From Ophioceras dolichostomum (taxonomy: Eukaryota; Ascomycota; Sordariomycetes; Magnaporthales; Ophioceraceae), in assembly GCA_003049485.1 (NCBI GenBank), contig PYST01000415.1:1-30819 (forward strand): a DNA stretch of 30,819 nt. The letters run 5' to 3'. Position 1 is the stretch's first letter, and each line of letters opens with the position of its first letter. Of this stretch, positions 1 to 8,749 are shown piece after piece. The notes beneath the pieces were generated by a model. That model was not told where the DNA came from. It worked only from the letters and a program-made list of their open reading frames with translations, and searched no databases. Both the position numbers and the translations under genes were made by a program.

Positions 1-50
1 ACCCCCCCCCCCCCCCCCCCCCGGTCTACGACCGTAGGGGGGGGGAAGTA
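1..50. repeat. C-run and GC-rich palindromic repeat at left edge
   Basis: A run of 21 C is followed by GGTCTACGACCG and a run of G, so the arms can fold on each other, and then by GAAGTAAAAAC, the word that borders most GC-rich repeats of this genome. It lies downstream of the nad4 stop codon. The homopolymer probably marks where the assembly stopped. Confidence 0.75.
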
Positions 51-89
51 AAAACAAAAATAACTAAATTATATTTAAAGCCTCATATA

Positions 90-1703
90 TTAAATATAAT
101 ATATTACATTAACTACATAATATTGTAAACCATCTAGTATTAAAGAAGGGTATACCCCTAAAATAATAGTAAATAATACTAATATTAATAATAAAAAGAA
201 TTCTCTTTTAGAAATATCACTTATATTTTCTTCAAAAAATCTAGTAAAAGAACCCCCTAGAGCTATTCTATTAAACATATATATAGTATATGCGGCAGAC
301 AATATAATAGAAAAACTAGCAAATATACCTAATAAAGGTAACTTTTCAAAAACACCGTAAAGTGACATAAATTCACCCACAAAATTTAAAGTTAAAGGTG
401 CACCACAATTACCTAAAGATAATATAAAAAAAAATATAGAAAATAAAGGCATTAATTGCGCTATACCTCTATAAAAATAAATTAATCTAGTTCCAGATCT
501 ATCGTACAATATACCTCCTGCACAAATAAATAAACCACTAGATACAAACCCGTGTGCTAAACCTAAAAGTATACTTCCCTCTATACCCTGGATTGTATTA
601 CTAAAAGCTCCTATTAAATATACAGCAGCGTGTGAAACAGAACTATATGCAATTAATTCTTTAATATCTGTAGTTCTTAATGTACTAAAACTTGCATATA
701 TAATAGTAATTACACCTATTAAATATACTACATAAGTATAATTAATTGAAGCTTTAGGCAATATAGGTAAAATTAATCTAAAAATACCGTATAAACTTAA
801 TTTTAAAACAATTCCAGCTAATATTATACTTCCCCCTAAAGGTGATTCAACATGAGCCTTTAATAATCAATTATTTAAAAATATAGTAGGAGTTTTTACA
901 GCAAAAGCAATAAATATTCCACAAAATAAAAAAAATTGAGTATTAAAGTCAAAATTAGTTTTAAATAAAGCACTAAAATCTGTTGTACCCATTATAGAAG
1001 ACATAGCTAAAATAGATAAAAGTAAAAATAAAGATCCTCACAATGTGTATAAAAAAATATAAAAACTTGCTCTTACTTTATTACTAGATCCAAATAAACC
1101 TATTAATAAAAATAATGGGGGTAATATACTTTCAAAAAAAATATAAAACAATAGCATATCTAATACTAAAAAAACAGCTAATAATAATGTTTCTAATAAT
1201 AACATTATTATTAAATAATATCTTATATTTTCAGTAATAGAGTTTCAATTAGACAATAACGCAATAGGCATAATTATTGTAGTTAATAGTACAAAATAAA
1301 TAGAAATTCCGTCAACACCTAAATAAATATCAAAAAAACTTAAATCATAATGCTCTTGTACAAATTGAAATTGATTAGAACTAAAATCAAATAATATATA
1401 CAAAATTAAAGATAAAACTAAATTTAATAAAGAAACTAATAAAGCTATTTTTTTATAGCTAGAACTTACGGCTCCTACCTCTAGATTTCCAACCTGCGGA
1501 TCGTAGACCGGAGACCGGGAAATAGAAGATTTGAGAGCAAATCCTAACCCTCAGTTATCCTTCGGATCAGCAAGCTCACCACCCTCCGTAAGGGTTGTGG
1601 ATAAAAACCCCCTATTCGTAGATTCAACCTCTTCATATGAAGTAAAACTTGAAATAATAAATACTCCACCTAAGGGTACTAACAATAAAAAAGATAATAA
1701 CAT
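90..1703 (-). CDS. nad4: NADH dehydrogenase subunit 4 with an in-frame repeat insertion near its N-terminus
   Basis: Membrane subunit of respiratory complex I, one of the antiporter-like proton-pumping subunits of the inner membrane. Reading from the ATG at 1703 with TGA as Trp gives 537 residues without a stop. Family landmarks are HYDLSFFDIYLGVDGISIYF, the KAHVESPLGGS segment with the conserved Lys, and ELIAYSSVSHAAVYLIGAF, followed by many hydrophobic helices. Residues 1-24 (MLLSFLLLVPLGG...) and the chain from about residue 84 (SYKKIALLVSLLNL) look normal. The roughly 60 residues between them are polar, Gly/Ser-rich and encoded by the GC-rich dispersed repeats, so this is an in-frame insertion. 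It follows nad1 on the same strand and has no intron. Identity is certain; whether the insertion remains in the mature protein cannot be seen. Confidence 0.95.
1455..1631. repeat. Dispersed repeat inside the nad4 coding region
   Basis: The plus strand reads TTATCCTTCGGATCAGCAAG and CGTAGACCGGAGACCGGG, words that otherwise occur in the intergenic repeats. On the coding strand it stays open and yields GGELADPKDNWGLGF and SISRSPVYDPQVGN. The boundaries are estimated from where nad4-like sequence resumes. Confidence 0.7.
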
Positions 1704-1774
1704 CTTATATTTAATATAAAGCTATATATATATATACATCCTAAGCAAAAGCTTGAATAATTTTTATAGCTTAT

Positions 1775-1966
1775 TCTCTTCCTATCCTCCTCTCGGTCTT
1801 CTTAGTTTTTACTTCCCCTCTCGGTCGCCGACCTACGGCCGTAGACCGGAGGTCGAGGGATTAGTTTGCAATTTTCGAAGTAAAAACCCCGACCTACGGT
1901 TGTAGATGGGGGTTTTACTTCTGACCCTTACGATTCGTGAGATGCACAAACTTCGTTTAGCGTAGA
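1775..1966. repeat. GC-rich composite palindromic repeat, long copy
   Basis: The modules run in order: CTTCTTAGTTTTTACTTC; a GC palindrome CTCGGTCGCCGACCTACGG with its partner CCGTAGACCGGAGGTCGAG; GGGATTAGTTTGC; TTCGAAGTAAAAACC; a second GACCTACGGTTGTAGATGGG; and the tail GCACAAACTTCGTTTAGCG. A near-identical stretch of about 90 bases recurs at 8378-8460 in the same orientation and at 7680-7786 inverted. Confidence 0.85.
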
Positions 1967-2210
1967 GGAAGGATGAAAAATAAGTAAGCTTTAGCTCACC
2001 CTCTTTTTATAAAAATTAGCGCTAGCCTCCTAATAAAAAAAAATTCTCATAAACGAACCATGCCTAAAAAAATTTTTTTTATAAATTTATGAGTTAAAAA
2101 TTACTAATCATGTTGAACTTGCCGATTCTGATCTTGATTCGCATCTTGTTGATCCTTTAAATTAGGATCTACAAGCTAGCGAAGAATAACGAATCAGCTA
2201 GCTCAGATAA

Positions 2211-2305
2211 AGTAAAAACCCTGCGCAAGCATCCTATGGTCCTAGACCGATCCCTCGACCCCCGGTCCGAGGGGAGATGCATAAACTTCGTTTAGTGTAG
2301 AAGAA
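2211..2305. repeat. GC-rich repeat, partial copy
   Basis: It contains AGTAAAAACCCTGCGC, ATCCCTCGACCCCCGGTCCG and the tail module GCATAAACTTCGTTTAGTG. The palindromic core is degenerate compared with the copy at 1775. Confidence 0.7.
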
Positions 2306-2345
2306 AAAAGGATCTAGGTAAGCACAATATATTTATATCTAATAC

Positions 2346-2369
2346 ATTTATATAGCAACCTATATAAAT
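2346..2369 (-). terminator. Hairpin about 70 nt after the nad1 stop
   Basis: ATTTATATAG and CTATATAAAT pair perfectly over 10 bp around the tetraloop CAAC. The position, shortly downstream of the nad1 stop codon, fits an mRNA 3'-end or processing structure. The function is inferred from position only. Confidence 0.4.
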
Positions 2370-2438
2370 ATACTTTAGTTATTAAAACTTACTAAGCTAT
2401 AGCAAGCTAACCTTTGATTAGCTTTAACAACATTAGCA

Positions 2439-3593
2439 TTAAAATAAAATAAAATTTATAGGAGACATATTTAAAGTATATAAAATACAAGGTACTAATA
2501 TTATTATTGCAAAAATAATAGGTAACAAAACTGTTCAACAAAAAACCATTAATTGATCAAAACGTATTCTAGGGAAAGAAGCTCTTACTCAAATAAATGT
2601 AAATATCATGATACAACTTTTCAATCCTAACGATAAACCATATAATCCTCCTTCTAAAATAGCCGAACCTGCCCCTCCGGATACCGAAGGATTTATAAAT
2701 AATTCAATATTATACATCAAAGAACCTGTTGATTCCCCGGGTACTACAAAAAGTGGAGCTTGCGCTTCATAAATTATATTAAAGCTTTCGACTACAAAAG
2801 TAAAGACATAAGCTAAATCTACCCATAAATATCCACCTATAAATAATATACTACTTAATATACACATTAATACCATACTTCCATATTCAGCTAAAAAAAA
2901 AAATACAAAAATTACTGCAGCATGTTCCGTCATAAACCCACTAACTAGTTCTGATTCAGCCTCAGCTAAATCAAAAGGAGCTCTATTTGTTTCAGCTATA
3001 GATCCTATAAAAAATATAATAAATAAAGGAAATAAAGGTAATAAAAATCAAACAGCTCTTTGAGATTCCGTACATAAACTTAAATTCAAATTACCTGTTA
3101 TCATAATTATTATTAATATAGCTGAACTTAAGACCAATTCATAACTAATTAGTTGAGCAGTACTTCTAAGAGAACCCAAAAAAGCATACTTACTATTTGC
3201 ACTTCAACCTGCTAATAGTATACCGTATGTAGCTAAAGATGAAACTGCTAACATATATAACACACCTAAATTAAAATCACTAATAGCTGTCCCAGGACCA
3301 TAAGGTATTACAGCATAACCTAATAAAGAAAATAACAAAGTAATAATTGGTCCTAAAAAAAAAAGAATCATATTTGAATGAGTTGGTGCTATATATTCTT
3401 TTATTAATAGTTTTAAAGCATCAGCAAATGCCTGCAATAAACCATAATAACCTACAACATTAGGTCCTAGTCTTCTTTGCATACTTGCCATAGTTTTTCT
3501 TTCTGCCACTGTCGTATAAGCCACAACGAGTAAAGCAGGAACAAAAATTAAAACCACTTCGATAAATGAAACTAACATAGACATATATAACAT
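2439..3593 (-). CDS. nad1: NADH dehydrogenase subunit 1
   Basis: Complex I membrane subunit lining the quinone chamber. From the ATG at 3593, with TGA as Trp, it reads 384 residues to TAA at 2439. Landmarks are VAERKTMASMQRRLGPN near the N-terminus, AETNRAPFDLAEAESELVSGF in the middle (the conserved NRAPFD/E segment), and IFTFIWVRASFPRIRFDQLM near the end. No intron is present, although nad1 often carries one in related fungi. A stretch around residues 275-300 (PSVSGGAGSAILEGG) is Gly/Ser-rich and its DNA contains CCTTCGGTATCCGG, resembling the dispersed repeat. I cannot tell whether it is an insertion or normal for the group. A promoter-like motif lies upstream at 4052-4069. Confidence 0.95.
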
Positions 3594-3754
3594 AAAAAAA
3601 GATATTATTATCCTTTAATATTATTACAAACCCTTGATACATATTATTATAATAATGTTTAAATAAACTAATAGATAATTAAGGCGTTATATATGTAAAA
3701 TAACTAACAACTCTTAATTAATCATGAAAAACTTTAGACGTATGATTTTTTAGA

Positions 3755-3818
3755 TTCGAACTAAAATAAAATAAAGCTTTAGCTTAGTACCGGTCAGGGT
3801 CAGCCTGTCTCACTAATT
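3755..3818 (-). pseudogene. Remnant of a tRNA-Arg-like gene
   Basis: The plus strand has TTTAG-ATTCGAA-CTAAA, a complete T arm nearly identical to that of trnR(ucu) at 4139, and about 45 bases later TCACTAATTTA, matching the 5' end and leader of the same tRNA. The anticodon and D arms between them cannot be folded and contain repeat-like sequence (GGTCAGGGTCAGCCTG). It is probably a decayed duplicate. Confidence 0.4.
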
Positions 3819-3881
3819 TATTTTTTTTTGTTTTACCTTTAAACTAAAACCACTTATTTATAATTACTAAAAAATAGATTC

Positions 3882-3942
3882 TTCCCCCTCGGTCATAGAC
3901 CTGGAGGGGGGGAATACATAAACTTCGTTTAGCACAGAGGGA
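3882..3942. repeat. GC-rich repeat, short copy
   Basis: CCCCCTCGGTCATAGACCTGG with a G-run partner is followed by the tail module ACATAAACTTCGTTTAGCAC and AGAGGG. Confidence 0.7.
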
Positions 3943-4051
3943 TAGCTTTTTAAACCCTATAAGGCGTAACCTTATACTATAAGGCACAACCTTATAGAGC
4001 ATTTTAGGATAACGATTTAAAAGACAACGCCAGAAATGCGATATTATCACC

Positions 4052-4069
4052 TCACTTATAAATTTTTAA
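4052..4069 (-). promoter_or_regulatory. Promoter-like motif upstream of nad1-nad4
   Basis: The minus strand reads TTAAAAATTTATAAGTGA then GGTGATAA. The same A-run plus TATAAGTGA core occurs at 10305, 14648 and 26790, each at the head of a likely transcription unit. It resembles the yeast mitochondrial promoter nonanucleotide ATATAAGTA. Promoter activity is inferred. Confidence 0.5.
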
Positions 4070-4138
4070 GGTACTATGCCGTAAAATCACTTTATTTTTA
4101 ATTCCCCCCCCCGGATATAGATAGCTCAAACAATTAGT

Positions 4139-4215
4139 TTTAGTGACCTTTTAGACTCGAACTAAAACACGTATTTTAGAAGAATACTGTTCTACCATTA
4201 AACTAAAATCACTAA
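4139..4215 (-). tRNA. trnR: tRNA-Arg (UCU)
   Basis: The acceptor TTAGTGA pairs with TCACTAA. The anticodon stem GTATT/AATAC encloses CTTCTAA, giving UCU at 34-36. The T arm is TTTAG-TTCGAGT-CTAAA. It lies downstream of cox1 and its relic exon. Confidence 0.85.
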
Positions 4216-4312
4216 TTTAATAAAAAACTTCCTGATTCTGATCCTGATCAAAATATCAAGATATGGAACTTCGCAAGTTATCAATTAAATATATTATAGA
4301 AATTTATTATAA

Positions 4313-4383
4313 CAACCCTTACAGTAGATCCAAAACTACTAATTAAATTTCACCCTGCAAATCCGTCAGGGTAATCACTAATT
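4313..4383 (-). pseudogene. Duplicated relic of an internal cox1 exon segment
   Basis: These 71 bases match 4771-4841, within the last cox1 exon, at 65 positions by my count. The minus strand still encodes [19 protein letters not shown], the cox1 block found in normal form as [11 protein letters not shown]. Similarity ends abruptly on both sides, and a stop follows shortly after. It lies downstream of the cox1 stop, so it is probably a cast-off copy of cox1 exon left after an intron insertion or conversion event. Confidence 0.75.
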
Positions 4384-4570
4384 TTTTCAAGAACTTTCCG
4401 ATCTAATTGCGAAGAACTTAAAAATTTGCTAAAACTTTTTTAAACTAAACTTGCGCCAAGTCTAAGATCTAAAGGCACCACTTCGTACTAAATCTTTAGC
4501 TATATTATTTATATGGTTTTGATTAAATTTGAAATATTTTTTTAATTTAGTTAATTCTCACACAGTTTTA
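4384..4570 (-). other. Possible degraded intron or endonuclease sequence between cox1 and its relic exon
   Basis: No intact gene is present. In one minus-strand frame there is a patch without stops (KYFKFNQNHINNIAKDLVRSG), then scattered stops. The relic exon begins exactly where cox1 similarity starts (before ISDYPD), as expected if this segment once was the 3' part of an intron. This is inference from position. Confidence 0.35.
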
Positions 4571-5542
4571 TTAACTTTGTAAAGGTAAACTTACAAATGA
4601 GTGGGGTTTAGGTGGACTTGTTAAAGCTCATTCTAAGCTAGGATAGCTTCTATTTAAAAGAGCTTGTAAAGTATCAGTATAAAATTGAGGAGTCATTCAT
4701 GGGTATCTGCTTGCAGCTTTATCATCTATTAATTGTTGATATACAATATATAAAAATAATCAAGCGGCAACAACACTCACAATAGACCCAAAACTACTAA
4801 TTAAATTTCACCCTGCAAATGCGTCAGGGTAATCGCTAATTCTACGTGGCATTCCTTGTAGACCTAAGAAATGTTGAGGGAAAAAAGTTAAATTAACCCC
4901 TATGAAAAGTATTCAGAATTGTACTTTAGATAATAATATATTATAATTTAAGCCTAATAACTTAGGAATTCAGAAGTATCATCCGCTAAACATTGCGAAT
5001 ACAGCACCCATACTTAATACATAGTGAAAATGAGCTACTACGTAGTAAGTATCATGGAAAGCAATATCAAGCGATGCATTAGCTAAAACAACCCCTGATA
5101 AACCACCAGTTGTAAACATAAATACAAAACCTAATGCAAATAACATAGAAGGAGTTAATTTTAAAGAACCTCCGTAACATGTAGCCAATCAAGAAAATAT
5201 TTTAATTCCGGTAGGTACAGCAATTATTAATGTAGCAGCTGTGAAATAAGCTCTTGTATCCACATCTAAACCTACAGTATACATATGATGACTTCAAACA
5301 ATAAAACCTAATATTCCAATAGACATCATAGCATAAACCATTCCAATGTATCCAAATACAGATTTATTTGAATTAGTTGAAATTGTTGTACTTATTATAC
5401 CAAATGCTGGTACAATTAAAATATAAACCTCTGGGTGACCAAAGAATCAAAAAAGATGTTGGAATAATATAGGATCACCACCACCTGCTGTTTCAAAAAA
5501 TGATGTATTAAAATTTCTATCTGTTAGTACCATTGTAATTCC
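4571..5542 (-). CDS. cox1: Cytochrome c oxidase subunit 1, exon 2
   Basis: Catalytic subunit of complex IV, binding hemes a and a3 and CuB in the inner membrane. This exon (323 residues plus TAA) starts at [10 protein letters not shown] and contains HPEVY (CuB His and the cross-linked Tyr), the HHMYTVGLD segment, [15 protein letters not shown] with the heme a/a3 histidines, [11 protein letters not shown], and a C-terminal tail ending [13 protein letters not shown]. Joined to exon 1 (213 residues) it gives 536 residues, a normal length. The splice point was placed so that exon 1 ends in T and the intron ends in G, as group I introns require, and so that the protein reads VLAG-GITM. Confidence 0.95.
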
Positions 5543-6717
5543 CATTAAATTTGTTGACCTACTGGATTAAATCCCATAGCTTAAAGTATTACCCTTTAAG
5601 CTTAAAAAGTTATTAAAACTTAGTGTAGGTACGCAAACACTCTTGTGTTTGATCGGACTATATTTTATATTTTTAAGTTGTAAAAGTTTTGTAAATGATC
5701 TCAAGTAAAATTTGTTCTGAAATTGTTCATACCTGATTTGATCTTTACTATTTTTTCCTTTCCTTCTTTTGTATTATGCTCCTTTTTAACAAACATATCC
5801 ATTACTTTCATTCAATCTAATGAATCTAAATATTTAGTTCCAAATAGAGGAAATTGTAGAAGATAATTTTTAACATTAATATTACCTTTAAGGTTAGTAG
5901 TTCTAACTCTATACTCAGGTTTTGGTTTATCCGATCTTATTTTTTTTACTTCCGTTTCTAAAAGCTCAGCAATATAACTTAAGAAATCCAAATTATCATA
6001 TCCTTTGTGATCTTCTCGTCTTTGAGATATTTCTAATTTACATTCAAATTTAGGGTATTTTCCTGAAAAAGTAGTTCTTACTTGAAAAGAAGCATCTGCT
6101 TCTATAAACCCTGATAATCAAGGATTGGAATCTAAAGGCTCTATAGACACAGGATATTTTTCAATATTAGTTCCTTTAGTTTTATTAAAAAAATCGATTA
6201 ATGCATTAAGACTATGTATTTTAGGTGTTCTCATATTTCCATTTATTAATGAAATTACTAATAATAGACCTTCATAGCTATTTATAGTTAATATATAAGC
6301 ATCTACTCCTTTTTTTCGAGATAATGAACCTACGCCTAATTCTTTTTGAACAAGTAAAGCTAAAGGTAAATCTTTTAAATGAAAAACTATTTGTATAGCA
6401 GGGTAATTTAATTTACCCTTAGGATTTCTTAAAGTTTTTGGTGTTATTATTGTACCATCACCTTCAATAAGCCCAGTGAAATAATAACTAAAAAGAGATT
6501 TATTTAAATTTTGACAATTGTTATTAGTATGAAAGGATCTAAAAATTGTGTATAAAGGAACAGTAAAAAGCACTAAATTACAACAAAAATATTTTGGCGT
6601 ATAGTCTCTGAAGTTCTCTAAAAAGTTCAAACTTAATAGATTACCTGCTGATTGCGAAATATCAAAATATAACGATTTCCAGAAAACAGCCAAATTTAAA
6701 GCCGGCAGAATTAGTTT
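5543..6717 (-). other. Group I intron in cox1
   Basis: A 1175-base intron interrupts cox1 between VLAG and GITM. The 5' exon ends GCCGGT and the intron ends AATG, as in group I splicing. Just after the intron ORF stop, the minus strand has AAAATATAGTCCGATC, the conserved P7 (S) element, followed by a short GC-containing hairpin near P9. Nearly all its length is the endonuclease ORF. Confidence 0.9.
5665..6717 (-). CDS. LAGLIDADG homing endonuclease encoded in the cox1 intron, in frame with exon 1
   Basis: A site-specific endonuclease that would cut intronless cox1 and drive intron homing; such proteins often also act as maturases. The frame continues from cox1 exon 1 through the intron for 350 codons with TGA as Trp and ends at TAA. 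Two LAGLIDADG helices are visible, YYFTGLIEGDGTI (about residue 75) and PWLSGFIEADASFQV (about residue 205), each with the catalytic acidic residue (D), so it is a monomeric two-motif enzyme. Other blocks are YPAIQIVFHLKDLPLALLVQ and YRVRTTNLKGNINV. It looks intact. It is presumably translated as a cox1 fusion and released by proteolysis, as in related introns. Confidence 0.9.
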
Positions 6718-7356
6718 ACCGGCTAACACAGGTAAAGATAATAATAATAATACTGCAGTAATAACAACGGCTCATCCAAATAAAGCCATTTTGTGAAGTC
6801 TTATACCAGGTGTTCTCATATTTATAATTGTTGTAATGAAATTGATAGCACCTAATAAACTACTTACACCAGATAAGTGTAAAGCAAAAATTGCCAAATC
6901 CACACTAGGTCCACTATGACTTTGTACTCCAGCTAAAGGTGGATAAAGTGTTCATCCTGTACCCACACCACCTTCTATACATGCAGAAAACACTAATAGT
7001 ATTAAACTTGGTGGTAATAATCAAAAACTAATATTATTTAGCCTTGGGAATGCCATATCCGGACCTCCTACCATTAGTGGCATTAAAAAATTACCAAACC
7101 CACCTATTAATGCAGGCATAACCATAAAGAATATCATTAATATTGCATGGGCAGTAATAATACTGTTATATAACTGGTTATCGCCAATATATTGAACACC
7201 TGGCCCACTTAACTCCATTCTAATTAATACAGAAAACGCTGTACCTAATAATCCGGAGAATAGTGCAAATATTAAATACCAGGTACCTATATCTTTAGCA
7301 TTTGTCGATAAAAATCATCTTTCAGTTCAAAGAGAGATCGAAGATTTTAAATTCAT
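6718..7356 (-). CDS. cox1: Cytochrome c oxidase subunit 1, exon 1
   Basis: The N-terminal 213 residues of the complex IV catalytic subunit. The ATG at 7356 gives MNLKSSISLWTERWFLSTNA, followed by KDIGTWYLIFALFSGLLGTA, then NSIITAHAILMIFFMVMPA with the low-spin heme ligand, GGFGNFLMPLMVGGPDMAFP, and the exon ends LSLPVLAG. Several TGA codons fall at conserved Trp positions. The start codon is the first ATG in frame and lies after a TC-rich leader. The intron begins right after codon 213. Confidence 0.95.
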
Positions 7357-7501
7357 GTTTCCTTTTTCTTCTTTTATATTAATATTAAATTGGGGCTCGG
7401 ACTCACTACTCTCCATACCTATTTAGTTTTCTTCTTTTATTCTAAATAAGGCTAAGATAACTATTAATAATAAAAATAGCTATCGATAAATTTAAGGGTT
7501 T

Positions 7502-7569
7502 TAAGATCAAGGGGGAATCGAACCCCTTACTAAAGATCTGCAATCAAAGTGTAAACCATTTACTTCTTA
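7502..7569 (-). tRNA. trnC: tRNA-Cys (GCA), weakly paired
   Basis: The T arm GGGG-TTCGATT-CCCC is clear, the D arm GTAA/TTAC is acceptable, and the anticodon loop TTGCAGA gives GCA. The acceptor pairs only at its outer four or five positions (5' AAGAAGT against 3' TGATCTT), and the anticodon stem has only two good pairs. The identity rests on the loop; it may be decayed, edited or misread. Confidence 0.5.
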
Positions 7570-7643
7570 ATCTACCACGTATGATTAAATTTTTACAAGT
7601 GGTTACCCTGAGCTAGCTGATCCTAGTTTTATTTTTTACATAA

Positions 7644-7786
7644 CTCTCTCCCTCGACCCATGGTCTACGACCGCTGGTCGGGGTTTTTACTTCGAAAGTT
7701 GTAAACTAATCCCTCGACCTCCGGTCTACGGCCGTAGGTCGGCGACCGAGAGGGGAAGTAAAAACTAAGAAGACCGAGGGGGTGGG
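7644..7786. repeat. GC-rich composite repeat, inverted copy
   Basis: It holds CCCTCGACCCATGGTCTACG, GGTTTTTACTTCGAAAGTTG, ACTAATCCCTCGACCTCCGG, TCTACGGCCGTAGGTCGG and AGTAAAAACTAAGAAGACCG in order. The second half is the reverse complement of the copies at 1775 and 8378, nearly base for base. Confidence 0.85.
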
Positions 7787-7980
7787 AAGAATATCAGCAT
7801 GCTGATATTAACCCAGATTAGTCACCAACTACTTTAAGTATATGGATAGCTATTAATAAACTTAAACTTAACTTTGGGCTTCTTGATTTTTATTTAGGAA
7901 CTTGCGTACCCATAAACTTTAGGTAGTAACTTCCTTTCAAAGGAACTTTGAGTAGAGATAAGCTCTAATATTAATTATTT

Positions 7981-8052
7981 TGGGACCTATGGGAGTCGAA
8001 CCCATTTCTTAATGATTAAAAGTCATATGCATTGCCAATATACTAAGATCCC
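7981..8052 (-). tRNA. trnK: tRNA-Lys (UUU)
   Basis: The acceptor GGGATCT pairs with AGGTCCC. The anticodon stem ATGA/TCAT encloses CTTTTAA, giving UUU. The T arm is ATGGG-TTCGACT-CCCAT. The discriminator is A. Confidence 0.9.
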
Positions 8053-8092
8053 TATTTATAATTTATCATAGAGAGCTTGCTGATTCCCTTAT

Positions 8093-8252
8093 TAGTTTTT
8101 ACTTCGTATCCCATACCCGTGCTTACGCTCCCTCAACCTCCGGCTTACGACCTATGGATGCACAAACTTCGTTTAGCACAGGGGATTTCTTAGTTCATAT
8201 TTCACTAATCCCCCGGTCGCCGACCTACGGTCGGCGACCGAGGGGAAGGGTG
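8093..8252. repeat. GC-rich repeat with a perfect 12-bp palindrome
   Basis: It contains the tail module GCACAAACTTCGTTTAGCAC and, at 8214-8240, CGGTCGCCGACC-TAC-GGTCGGCGACCG, a perfect 12-bp GC hairpin with a 3-nt loop. Confidence 0.85.
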
Positions 8253-8377
8253 GATCAGCTAGCAACCGTAGGATAATTCAGGGACAGCGTAAGCTCTAAA
8301 AAAAAAAGAATACAAATTATTTAAGGCTGAAATGTCTTGTCTTTTTATTAGGAAATTAATCCTATATCCGCCTTTGG

Positions 8378-8486
8378 TTTTTACTTCCCCTCTCGGTCGC
8401 CGACCTACGGCCGTAGACCGGAGGTCGAGGGATTAGTTTACAACTGGCGAAGTAAAAACCAAGAAGACAGAAGGGGGGGGGATAGG
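8378..8486. repeat. GC-rich composite repeat, third long copy
   Basis: It runs GGTTTTTACTTCCCCTCTCG through GACCTACGGCCGTAGACCGG to GGGATTAGTTTACAAC and ends in a run of nine G. It is nearly identical to 1800-1890. Confidence 0.85.
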
Positions 8487-8542
8487 GTAGCTTGCATACA
8501 GCAAGCGTTCTCGCTCCTTATCTAATTAACATACTTATTATA

Positions 8543-8613
8543 AGCCCTAGAGATGAATTGAACATCTATCCCAATATTAACAGTATCATGCTCTACCTTT
8601 GAGCTACAAGAGC
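8543..8613 (-). tRNA. trnN: tRNA-Asn (GUU)
   Basis: The acceptor GCTCTTG pairs with CTAGGGC apart from one U-U. The D stem is GCTC/GAGC. The anticodon loop CTGTTAA gives GUU. The T arm is AGATG-TTCAATT-CATCT. Confidence 0.85.
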
Positions 8614-8614
8614 T

Positions 8615-8702
8615 TAGGAAAAGAAGGACTTGAACCTTCGACAGATTATAATCTATTGAGTTTACAGCTCAACCCGTCATACCCACAAACGGAATCTTCC
8701 CT
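8615..8702 (-). tRNA. trnY: tRNA-Tyr (GUA), long variable arm
   Basis: The anticodon stem TTGAG/CTCAA encloses CTGTAAA, giving GUA. A long variable arm (TAGATTATAATCTG) marks it as class II, as expected for mitochondrial Tyr. The acceptor AGGGAAG/TTTTCCT includes G-U pairs. One base separates it from trnN; it lies just downstream of rns. Confidence 0.9.
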
Positions 8703-8749
8703 ATATGTATAACATATAAATTATACACATTTTTTTGTTTCATTTTTAT

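Larger units (their letters stand above)
1704..2438. other. nad1-nad4 spacer, filled with repeats
   Basis: No gene is seen in these 735 bases. It holds the large GC-rich repeat at 1775-1966, a partial copy at 2211-2305, a hairpin at 2346-2369, and several GAGCTTGC/GATCC-type words, for example around 2110-2150 (CTTGCCGATTCTGATCTTG). Confidence 0.7.
3594..4138. other. Spacer between trnR(ucu) and nad1
   Basis: No protein gene is seen. It carries a tRNA remnant (3755-3818), a GC-rich repeat copy (3882-3942), two short near-repeats of ATAAGGC(G/A)(T/C)AACCTTATA at about 3958-3994, and a promoter-like motif (4052-4069) pointing toward nad1. Confidence 0.6.
7357..7980. other. Spacer upstream of cox1 with trnC and an inverted repeat copy
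   Basis: Apart from trnC (7502-7569) and the repeat at 7644-7786 I see no gene. Position 7374-7440 contains TCTTCTTTTAT twice around a GGGGCTCGGACTC segment. Positions 7790-7970 contain the perfect short inverted repeat AATATCAGCATGCTGATATT. Confidence 0.5.
8053..8542. other. Spacer between trnN and trnK, mostly GC-rich repeats
   Basis: No gene is seen. Two repeat copies (8093-8252 and 8378-8486) occupy most of it, with CTTATTTT-rich sequence between them. Confidence 0.6.

Noticed and set aside
1531..1719. Plus-strand reading frame of 62 codons overlapping the nad4 start
   Set aside because: It is the antisense of the nad4 N-terminus and its inserted repeat; no other plus-strand gene exists here.
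3844..4050. Minus-strand frame of 68 codons between trnR and nad1
   Set aside because: Made of repeat DNA and spacer, no similarity recognised, no leader like the genes of the inserted block.
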